From the NCBI GenBank assembly GCA_002409675.1, contig DHOB01000031.1, positions 706 through 7,608 on the forward strand: 6,903 nucleotides of DNA. Direction: 5' to 3'. Shown piece by piece: positions 1-6,514 of this stretch (the first letter of the stretch is position 1; every line of letters begins with the position of its first letter). The stretch comes from Ruminococcaceae bacterium UBA5401. GTDB lineage: Bacteria; Bacillota; Clostridia; Oscillospirales; Acutalibacteraceae. The notes under the pieces are model-generated. The model ran no database searches. It was not told the DNA's origin and worked only from the letters and a program-made list of their open reading frames with translations. A program made the translations under genes and the position numbers.

Positions 1-2447
<2,447 letters not shown>

Positions 2448-2490
2448 CCGAAAGACGCGGCCCCGCGGGGCTGACAGAACAGAAAACCAC

Positions 2491-2531
2491 AGGGGCTCCC
2501 GCAAAACGTTTGCTTTGCGGGAGCCCCTTTC
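2491..2531. terminator. Bidirectional intrinsic terminator between the PFOR gene and plsY
   Basis: A perfect 15-bp stem joins 2491-2505 to 2514-2528 with an 8-nt loop. On the + strand it is followed by a short T-run (2528-2530). On the - strand the stem is followed by GGTTTT. It sits in the 105-bp gap between two convergent genes, so it very likely ends both transcripts. Confidence 0.9.
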
Positions 2532-2552
2532 TGCGATTGCGCTGAAAATGGA

Positions 2553-3260
2553 TTAGGAACGCTTGATGGAGAATTTCCGCTCGGTGCCGGTCACGAGGCG
2601 GTGGATGTTCTGGTGATGTTTCGCTATCAGAAGCGCGGCGATGCCGGCGGCGAAAAGGGTCGTAATCCATACGTAGGAGAGCGGGACCGCCCCATAGGCG
2701 GAAGCCCCCCGGAACTCCGAAAATGCAAACAGAAAGTTCACGGCCGGGAACACGACGGCGGCGACGATGGAGGAGAGGGAGACGATCCGCGTGCAGAGGA
2801 ACACCACGGCAAAAACGGCCACGCAGACGGCGAACACGCGCCAGTCTATCAGCACCAGCATGGCCGCCGAGGTCAGAACGCCCTTCCCGCCCTTAAACTG
2901 GAAATACAGCGGGTAGATGTGCCCGAGGATGCAGAAAAGCCCCGCCAGATAGGCGCCGTACTGCTGGATATAGGGCGGAAGACCCGCCTGCACGCTTAAA
3001 AAGCGGAAGATTTCCCGCCCCAGGAACACCGAAAGCATGCTCTTCCCGAAGTCGAACGCCATGGTCGGGAGCCCCGCCTTCACGCCGACGGAGCGCAGCA
3101 CGTTCGTCAGGCCCGCATTGCCGCTCCCAAGGCTGCGGATGTCGGTGTGATACAGGAGCCGGGTAAAAATAATCGAAAAACTGATGCTCCCCAGCAGATA
3201 GGACAGAACCGCGACGGCCAGTCCTGCGGCCGCCGCGCCCAGTACAACAGAATTGCTCAT
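2553..3260 (-). CDS. plsY: Acyl-phosphate:glycerol-3-phosphate acyltransferase PlsY
   Basis: PlsY is an integral membrane enzyme that transfers an acyl group from acyl-phosphate (made by PlsX) to glycerol-3-phosphate, giving lysophosphatidic acid, the first step of phospholipid synthesis in most Gram-positives. The 235-residue protein has all three family motifs: GSGNAGLTNVLR at residues 45-56, GGKG at 124-127, and the HHQNIHRL...GTE segment at 215-227. Hydrophobic segments lie at about 6-24, 102-120, 133-155, 160-180 and 192-213. I chose the ATG at 3258-3260 because an AAGGAG (3269-3274) sits 8 nt upstream and the protein then begins directly at the first membrane helix. The longer reading from 3314 adds 18 polar residues and has no such support. 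It is a monocistronic gene, convergent with the PFOR gene and divergent from the next. The first residue of motif 3 is usually H-R, here H-H. Identity is secure. Confidence 0.95.
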   Translation of the reverse strand: MSNSVVLGAAAAGLAVAVLSYLLGSISFSIIFTRLLYHTDIRSLGSGNAGLTNVLRSVGVKAGLPTMAFDFGKSMLSVFLGREIFRFLSVQAGLPPYIQQYGAYLAGLFCILGHIYPLYFQFKGGKGVLTSAAMLVLIDWRVFAVCVAVFAVVFLCTRIVSLSSIVAAVVFPAVNFLFAFSEFRGASAYGAVPLSYVWITTLFAAGIAALLIAKHHQNIHRLVTGTERKFSIKRS

Positions 3261-3340
3261 TGCAACTTCTCCTTCTTCATCTGTGCTCAAAAAACGGAGT
3301 TTTACAATCGGCAAACTTCATCCGGCAATATCCAGCCTTC

Positions 3341-3369
3341 ATGGTATCACGCAATTTGATAATTTGCAA
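3341..3369 (-). promoter_or_regulatory. Sigma-A-type promoter for plsY
   Basis: Read on the - strand there is TTGCAA (3364-3369), a 17-bp spacer and TACCAT (3341-3346). This predicts a start near 3334 and a 5' leader of about 75 nt. The surrounding DNA is AT-rich. The match is good but was judged by eye. Confidence 0.6.
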
Positions 3370-3426
3370 GAAATACTTACAGGCGATTAAAATAATTTAT
3401 GCGGTATTCCTGTAAAATTTCTGGAA

Positions 3427-3473
3427 CCGGCGCAGGAGCGCCGGCAGGCGCTGAAAACTGCCGGCACATTTTT
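3427..3473 (+). promoter_or_regulatory. Overlapping hairpins with a T-run before the choloylglycine-hydrolase gene
   Basis: Two hairpins cannot coexist here. Hairpin A pairs 3427-3433 with 3438-3444 (7 bp, tetraloop). Hairpin B pairs 3440-3447 with 3458-3465 (8 bp perfect, 10-nt loop) and is followed, after three bases, by TTTTT at 3469-3473. They share bases 3440-3444. A further CCGGCGC copy at 3478-3484 could also pair with 3438-3444. No + strand gene lies upstream that would need a terminator, so this may be an attenuator-like leader. A TAAAAT at 3413-3418 could be a -10, but I see no good -35 for it. Confidence 0.35.
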
Positions 3474-3540
3474 CCTTCCGGCGCTGTATCATGGTTCAGG
3501 CGGGTTTATTTTTTAAAAGTGCGGAAGGAGACGAGGGACC

Positions 3541-4620
3541 ATGTGCACAGCCGTTGCGTTTCAATCCGGGCGCGGGCAGAACTTTTTGGGCCGGACGCTC
3601 GATTTTTCGTATCCGATCGAACCGCGGATTTTCATCGTGCCGAAGGGCTTTGAGTGGCGGAGCGCGCTGGACGGGAAACGGTTCGCCGACGCGTGCGGCT
3701 TTATCGCAATCGGCCAGGAGGAGGACGGAATTCTCGGCTTTTTCGATGGGGTGAACGAGTGCGGGTTCGCCGCCGCCGCGCTGTATTTTGCGGGCTGCGC
3801 GCACTATGACGCAGCTCCGGAAAACGGCGGGAAGGAGCCGGTGCCGTCCGTGGAATTTCTCCACTTCATCCTGGGAAGGTGCGGCTCGGTCGGAGAGCTG
3901 AAAAGCCTTCTGCCGCGCCTCACCGTTGTGGGGCTGCCCGACCCCGTCACGCAGACGGCCGCGCCCCTGCACTGGATTGCGACGGACAGAAGCGGCGCGT
4001 GCATCGTCGTAGAGCCGACGGAGCGGGGACTGGAAGTGTTTGAAAACCCCCTCGGTGTTCTGGCCAACAGCCCCGGCTTCCGGTGGCAGATGACGAACCT
4101 CAGGAACTACATGGGGGTTTCCATCGGGCAGAAGAGCGAAGCCGACTGGGGCGGCGTCGGGCTGGTTCCGTTCGGCCAGGCGGGCGGCACAATGCTGCTG
4201 CCCGGCGGATATACGTCGCCGGAGCGGTTCGCCCGGACGGCGTTTCAGAAAACGCATGTGCTCCGCCCGGACGACGGGGCCGAAGCCGTCGTGACCGGCT
4301 TCCATATTCTGGGCAGCGTGACCGTCCCGAAGGGAATCGTAGTCACGGACAGGGGCACTTACGACTACACCCGGTACACGGCTTTTTTAAACACCGAAAC
4401 CTGCGAATATTTTATCAGAGCGTACGGCGGCAGCGCGGTCGAGACCGTCGGGCTTTGGGACCATCCGGAAAATGGCGGCAGGCTCCTCTGCCTGGGCGCG
4501 CTGACGCAGCGGCCCGTTTTTCTGAAAAGGGAAGGCCCCGGCCTTCCGGGGCGCACCGGCGTCCGGCGGCCGTGCCCGTACCGGAACAGCCCGCACCGGA
4601 CGTCGCCGGGTGCGAAATAA
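3541..4620 (+). CDS. Choloylglycine hydrolase / penicillin V acylase family (Ntn hydrolase)
   Basis: These enzymes hydrolyse linear amide C-N bonds, such as conjugated bile salts (giving free bile acid plus glycine or taurine), penicillin V or N-acyl-homoserine lactones. After removal of Met1 the N-terminal Cys2 is the nucleophile. Visible active-site residues are Cys2, Arg18 and Asp21 (in GRTLDF), the Asn of LANSP at 176 and Arg229 in the PERFAR segment; spacing matches the family. The residue at the oxyanion position is Tyr82, as in Bacillus-type penicillin V acylase, where bile salt hydrolases usually have Asn, so the substrate is open. No signal peptide is present, so the protein is predicted to be cytoplasmic. 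The SD AAGGAG (3525-3530) lies 10 nt before the ATG, and the start must expose Cys2. The protein has 359 residues, about 20-30 more than usual; the extra tail (about 330-359) is Pro/Arg/Gly-rich. Confidence 0.88.
   Translation: MCTAVAFQSGRGQNFLGRTLDFSYPIEPRIFIVPKGFEWRSALDGKRFADACGFIAIGQEEDGILGFFDGVNECGFAAAALYFAGCAHYDAAPENGGKEPVPSVEFLHFILGRCGSVGELKSLLPRLTVVGLPDPVTQTAAPLHWIATDRSGACIVVEPTERGLEVFENPLGVLANSPGFRWQMTNLRNYMGVSIGQKSEADWGGVGLVPFGQAGGTMLLPGGYTSPERFARTAFQKTHVLRPDDGAEAVVTGFHILGSVTVPKGIVVTDRGTYDYTRYTAFLNTETCEYFIRAYGGSAVETVGLWDHPENGGRLLCLGALTQRPVFLKREGPGLPGRTGVRRPCPYRNSPHRTSPGAK
4535..4552 (+). repeat. GC hairpin inside the 3' end of the choloylglycine-hydrolase gene
   Basis: A perfect 7-bp GC stem (4535-4541 with 4546-4552, loop CCTT) lies in the part encoding the unusual C-terminal tail. 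No T-run follows, so it is not an intrinsic terminator as it stands. It looks like former 3'-untranslated DNA now being translated, which is an inference. Confidence 0.4.
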
Positions 4621-4626
4621 TTACCA

Positions 4627-4656
4627 TTGAAACGCACGGACCCTTTCGGTTATCAT
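4627..4656 (+). promoter_or_regulatory. Sigma-A-type promoter for the 65-residue protein
   Basis: TTGAAA (4627-4632), an 18-bp spacer and TATCAT (4651-4656). Transcription would start near 4663, leaving a leader of about 40 nt. The -10 box lies in the loop of the hairpin at 4641-4673. Confidence 0.55.
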
Positions 4657-4682
4657 GAAGGTAGTCGAAAGGGCTTATTTTA
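4641..4682 (+). terminator. Possible intrinsic terminator after the choloylglycine-hydrolase gene
   Basis: An 8-bp perfect stem (4641-4648 with 4666-4673) with a 17-nt loop is followed by a T-rich stretch (4675-4681). The stem is short and the loop long, and it overlaps the promoter assigned to the next gene, so one of the two readings may be wrong. Confidence 0.45.
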
Positions 4683-4703
4683 TACCGAAACGGAGGGAAA
4701 GCT

Positions 4704-4901
4704 GTGAGTGAAGAATCCGATCGGAAATTCTGCGTGGATTACTACATGCGCCGCGGAATGTCGAAGAAAGAGGCGGAAAATTTTACATCTGTAATCTTAA
4801 TCGGCTTCAGACAGCAGACATTGAAGGTCCTAAGGCAAAGATGCGAGTTTTCGCTTGACATCCTGGGCGATTCTGAAGAACGGGCCAATTCGGGTTTATA
4901 G
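4704..4901 (+). CDS. Small hypothetical protein, 65 residues
   Basis: I do not recognise this protein. It begins with GTG at 4704, has a good SD (GGAGGG, 4692-4697) 6 nt upstream, and ends at TAG 4899-4901. It is highly charged and looks mostly helical. A basic stretch with RRGMSKKEA near residues 17-24 resembles a helix-turn, followed by an amphipathic segment (about 28-47). There are two Cys (9 and 47), no signal peptide and no clear membrane helix. It appears to be its own transcription unit, with a promoter at 4627-4656 and a strong terminator at 4980-5012. The start signal, terminator and residue make-up argue that it is a real gene. Function cannot be given from sequence alone. Confidence 0.72.
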   Translation: MSEESDRKFCVDYYMRRGMSKKEAENFTSVILIGFRQQTLKVLRQRCEFSLDILGDSEERANSGL

Positions 4902-4979
4902 GAGAAAAGAAATCTGCGCGCGGGCCTGCAAAGGCTTATGGAGGCAAAAGGCTCTGCCCGGATTCGGGGGGTTGGTTCC

Positions 4980-5016
4980 ACAAGGCTGTCGGCACGTCGC
5001 CGGCGGCTTTGTTTTT
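4980..5016 (+). terminator. Strong intrinsic terminator after the 65-residue gene
   Basis: A 14-bp stem pairs 4980-4993 with 4999-5012, with three G-U wobbles and a 5-nt loop. A T-tract follows and overlaps its base (5008-5016, interrupted by one G). The wobbles are G-U only in + strand RNA, which sets the direction. It lies 79 nt after the stop codon at 4901. Confidence 0.85.
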
Positions 5017-5049
5017 ATGCCGTTCGTCCGCCCGTGTTCTCACGGCATT

Positions 5050-5220
5050 TATACTGGAAACGCGGGTGCAAAGCAAAACGCACTCCACAGAGGTGAAGTG
5101 CGCGAATTGCCCGCGGCGGCCCGCCGCCGGTCGAGGTGGCGGGGCTTGGGCAGCGTAATTTACCCGCGTTCCGCGAGTCTTTCCGCCGGGCCGCATGCTC
5201 CGAAACAGCCGGCCCTTTTT
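5050..5220 (+). ncRNA. Candidate structured non-coding RNA, family unknown
   Basis: A -10-like TATACT (5050-5055) predicts a start near 5062, next to a 9-bp perfect long-range stem P1 (5059-5067 with 5162-5170). Inside P1 are two arms. P2 is a hairpin, 5079-5084 with 5097-5102, continued after one mismatch by 5086-5088 with 5093-5095, loop AGAG. P3 pairs 5108-5112 with 5148-5152 and carries a 9-bp hairpin P3a (5120-5128 with 5135-5143, loop GGUCGA). A terminator with five U ends it at 5188-5220. The P3a wobble is G-U only on the + strand. No good -35 is visible for the -10 box. It lacks the hallmark sequences of tmRNA, RNase P RNA and SRP RNA. GC-rich DNA forms chance stems easily, so confidence is moderate. 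Confidence 0.4.
5188..5220 (+). terminator. Intrinsic terminator ending the candidate RNA
   Basis: A 6-bp GC stem (5188-5193 with 5210-5215) is extended by 3 bp (5197-5199 with 5207-5209) beyond a 3-nt bulge. The loop is 7 nt, and TTTTT follows at 5216-5220. The direction is + strand. No protein gene lies just upstream to explain it. Confidence 0.6.
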
Positions 5221-5261
5221 CGCGGGTTGCACCGGTCAGTTCTCGCTCCCCGCCCACACAA

Positions 5262-5302
5262 AAGTATCAGTGCTTCGCTCGAAGAGCGGGGCACTGATAC
5301 TT
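5262..5302 (-). terminator. Terminator of the tRNA-Pro gene
   Basis: A 12-bp perfect stem (5262-5273 with 5291-5302) has an inner 5-bp stem (5276-5280 with 5284-5288). On the - strand it begins at the final A of the encoded CCA and is followed by a run of T, so it ends the tRNA transcript directly after the mature 3' end. Confidence 0.75.
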
Positions 5303-5377
5303 GGTCCGAGTGACAAGACTTGAACTTGCGGCCTCTTGACCCCCAGTCAAGCGCGCTACCAACTGCGCCACACCCGG
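5302..5377 (-). tRNA. tRNA-Pro, anticodon GGG
   Basis: The 76-nt gene folds fully on the - strand. The acceptor stem CCGGGTG pairs with CACTCGG (one G-U). The D arm is GCGC/GCGC, the anticodon stem CTTGA/TCAAG with loop CTGGGGG, and the T arm GCAAG/CTTGT with loop TTCAAGT. The anticodon GGG is at 5342-5344, and G37 follows, as usual for proline tRNAs. The discriminator is A and the CCA end is encoded (5302-5304). This tRNA reads CCC and CCU codons; a dedicated GGG isoacceptor fits a GC-rich genome. It has its own promoter and terminator. Confidence 0.96.
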
Positions 5378-5387
5378 ATGCTTTTTT

Positions 5388-5416
5388 ACTATACCATATC
5401 GGGCCGCAATTTGCAA
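5388..5416 (-). promoter_or_regulatory. Promoter of the tRNA-Pro gene
   Basis: On the - strand there is TTGCAA (5411-5416), a 17-bp spacer and TATAGT (5388-5393). The predicted start is about 3-5 nt before the mature tRNA 5' end at 5377, leaving a very short leader for RNase P. Strong fit in sequence and position. Confidence 0.8.
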
Positions 5417-5476
5417 GGGCGCGCGATGCGGAAACGCCGGATTCCGCCAAACTTTTCAGCGGGCGGAAAGTTCCCA

Positions 5477-5505
5477 TTGACAAAAGGATGAAAAATAGGT
5501 AAGCT
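5477..5505 (+). promoter_or_regulatory. Likely promoter of the HD-domain gene
   Basis: A consensus TTGACA (5477-5482) is followed at 17 bp by TAAGCT (5500-5505), a weak -10. A start near 5512 would exclude the ATG at 5508 as the initiation codon and supports the start at 5556. It is divergent from the tRNA promoter about 60 bp away. Confidence 0.5.
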
Positions 5506-5555
5506 ATATGAAACATATCGTTTCAATAGGACATTTTCTGAACCGGGGGGTTATC

Positions 5556-6122
5556 ATGGGAAAAATACCGACGATGCAAGAAGCAAGGGAATTGCTGAAA
5601 GAGTATAATCAGGACGAGTTCCACCTGAAGCATGCCGAAATCGTATCCGGCGTGATGGGGTATTTCGCCCGGCAGTACGACCCGGAGCATGTGGAGTTCT
5701 GGAAACTCGCGGGGCTGCTGCACGACCTGGACTTCGAGAAATACCCGGAGCAGCACTGCATCAAAGAGCAGGAGATTATGCGGGAGCACGGCTACGACGA
5801 AGCGCTGATCCATGCGGTCGCGAGCCACGGCTACAACCTGACCGTGGACGTCAAGCCGGAAAAGTTCATGGAAAAGGTCCTGTACGCCACGGACGAGCTG
5901 ACGGGCCTGATCGGCGCAACCGCCCTGATGCACCCCGCAAAGAGCGTGCGCGGCCTCTCGCCGAAATCGGTGAAGAAAAAGTTTAAGTCCAAGGGCTTCG
6001 CCGCCGGCTGCTCGCGCGACGTGATTCGGAACGGGGCGGATATGCTGGGCTGGACGCTGGACGATCTGATTGCAAGAACGCTGGCCGCCATGCAGTCGCT
6101 GGCGGACGAATTGAATTTATAA
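5556..6122 (+). CDS. HD-superfamily hydrolase (COG2316-like)
   Basis: This is a soluble protein of 188 residues with an HD metal-dependent phosphohydrolase fold. The metal-ligand set is visible: His26 (LKHAE), His56-Asp57 (LLHDLDF) and Asp113 (ATDELTG), with further conserved-looking His86 and His91. This short, stand-alone type is common in Firmicutes and is annotated only as a predicted hydrolase; the natural substrate is not known, and a nucleotide or phosphate ester is plausible from the fold. I chose the ATG at 5556 because the GGGGGG at 5545-5550 lies 5 nt upstream and because, from memory, such proteins start close to an IPT..EA.ELL segment. The ATG at 5508 would add 16 residues but falls too close to the promoter. 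No terminator is seen after the stop, so some readthrough into the metY leader is possible. Confidence 0.88.
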   Translation: MGKIPTMQEARELLKEYNQDEFHLKHAEIVSGVMGYFARQYDPEHVEFWKLAGLLHDLDFEKYPEQHCIKEQEIMREHGYDEALIHAVASHGYNLTVDVKPEKFMEKVLYATDELTGLIGATALMHPAKSVRGLSPKSVKKKFKSKGFAAGCSRDVIRNGADMLGWTLDDLIARTLAAMQSLADELNL

Positions 6123-6154
6123 AAATAAAACTTGTAATTTGTTCAAAAAAGCCC

Positions 6155-6183
6155 TTGACATTTTCGGCGCTACGGCATAGAAT
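6155..6183 (+). promoter_or_regulatory. Strong sigma-A promoter of the metY leader
   Basis: Consensus TTGACA (6155-6160), exactly 17 bp of spacer and TAGAAT (6178-6183, one mismatch to TATAAT). Transcription is predicted from about 6190, so the leader RNA before metY is about 325 nt. This is the best promoter in the window. Confidence 0.88.
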
Positions 6184-6251
6184 AAACAGCAAGAACACAA
6201 AACATATCCAACATATATTATTTATAGAAATAGAAGAGGAGGAAAACCGCG

Positions 6252-6362
6252 ATGACAAGGTCTGTTGCTTTCTGCAGGATGAACGGTGTGATGGGCACGA
6301 TGTGCAGCATCATGTGCTGCGGCATGCCCGAAAAGCAATATGACCGTCATCTTGTGCTGTAA
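6252..6362 (+). CDS. Cys/Met-rich leader peptide of metY, 36 residues
   Basis: The ATG at 6252 is preceded by a near-perfect SD, AGAGGAGG (6235-6242), 9 nt upstream; the stop is TAA 6360-6362. Of 36 residues, Met occurs at 1, 10, 14, 17, 21 and 25 and Cys at 8, 18, 22 and 23. Nine of the 18 residues from 8 to 25 are Cys or Met, including tandem Cys22-Cys23. All four Cys codons are TGC. It lies between a strong promoter and an intrinsic terminator, directly before a sulfur amino-acid gene, and its stop codon falls inside the antiterminator strand. It is therefore best read as a regulatory leader peptide whose translation senses charged Cys- and/or Met-tRNA. A thiol-rich metal-binding peptide is the alternative, but it would not explain the RNA structures. 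It is shorter than usual annotation cut-offs and likely missed by gene callers. Confidence 0.82.
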   Translation: MTRSVAFCRMNGVMGTMCSIMCCGMPEKQYDRHLVL

Positions 6363-6401
6363 CTCTACGGTTTTCCATATTTACGGCAAGGCTGACAGGT
6401 C
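6294..6401 (+). promoter_or_regulatory. Antiterminator and competing 1:2 pairing of the metY attenuator
   Basis: Segment 2 (6342-6362, the end of the leader frame including its stop) can pair with segment 3 (6381-6401). The blocks are 6342-6345 with 6398-6401, 6346-6349 with 6393-6396, 6351-6353 with 6389-6391, and 6355-6362 with 6381-6388. That is 19 bp with two single-base bulges, one mismatch and an 18-nt loop. It removes the 5' arm of the terminator (6390-6398). Segment 2 can instead pair with segment 1 in the leader frame: 6295-6298 with 6354-6357 and 6299-6302 with 6348-6351, around a UU bulge. A ribosome stalled on Cys/Met codons at 6303-6326 covers segment 1 and leaves segment 2 free; a ribosome at the stop codon covers segment 2. 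Pairings were worked out by hand. Confidence 0.7.
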
Positions 6402-6422
6402 GCAAAACTGTCAGCCCTTTTT
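6390..6422 (+). terminator. Intrinsic terminator (attenuator) before metY
   Basis: A perfect 9-bp stem (6390-6398 with 6408-6416) with a 9-nt loop is followed by C and TTTTT (6418-6422), and the next bases remain T-rich. It lies 27 nt after the leader stop codon and 92 nt before the metY start, so it would stop transcription before metY unless the antiterminator forms. Confidence 0.9.
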
Positions 6423-6429
6423 ATTTATT

Positions 6430-6443
6430 TTTACGGCAGACAG
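6430..6443 (+). repeat. Second copy of the segment-3 sequence after the terminator
   Basis: TTTACGGCA occurs exactly at 6380-6388 and 6430-6438. Both copies are followed by GACAG, directly in the second and after a 5-nt insert in the first. The second copy could also pair with segment 2 (6355-6362 with 6431-6438, 8 bp). Confidence 0.6.
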
Positions 6444-6514
6444 CCGCCATTCAAAGCCGGCATCATATACCCCTAAAACTAACAATTATTTTAAAGAAGG
6501 AAAGGTTGGTCACG

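Larger units (their letters stand above)
4902..5301. other. 400-bp interval without a protein gene
   Basis: Between the 65-residue gene and the tRNA I see no credible coding sequence on either strand; the open frames here cross terminators, lack ribosome sites and are low-complexity in Arg, Pro and Gly. In order it holds: a 3' untranslated part of about 80 nt with weak hairpins (4921-4925 with 4956-4960), a + strand terminator (4980-5012), a small hairpin (5017-5023 with 5042-5048), a candidate structured RNA with terminator (5050-5220), a short unassigned stretch (5221-5261), and the tRNA terminator (5262-5302, - strand). Confidence 0.7.

Noticed and set aside
3496..4305. Open frame of 269 codons antisense to the choloylglycine-hydrolase gene
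   Set aside because: The sense frame has the complete Ntn active site and SD; the antisense frame has neither motif nor start signal.
4950..5010. Resemblance of the GTTGGTTCCAC stretch to the 5' part of small SRP RNA
   Set aside because: The conserved SRP helix-8 sequences are absent, and the segment is better explained as the 3' end of the 65-residue gene's transcript plus terminator.
5017..5048. Separate 7-bp hairpin (5017-5023 with 5042-5048)
   Set aside because: It lies between a terminator and the candidate RNA start, has no T-run or partner gene, and could be chance in GC-rich DNA.
4936..5232. Open frames on the - strand after the tRNA
   Set aside because: No ribosome sites or recognisable protein features; they are the complement of the GC-rich stems described at 5050-5220.
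4855..5313. Open frame of 152 codons on the + strand
   Set aside because: It overlaps the 65-residue gene, crosses two terminators and runs into the tRNA gene. It has no ribosome site and is low-complexity (Arg, Pro, Gly).
6155..6343. Open frame of 62 codons overlapping the metY leader
   Set aside because: It begins inside the -35 box, upstream of the predicted transcript start, and has no ribosome site. The frame at 6252-6362 has the strong SD.
6190..6514. SAM riboswitch or T-box before metY
   Set aside because: I saw neither the SAM-I core nor a T-box sequence with specifier loop; the leader-peptide model explains the structures instead.
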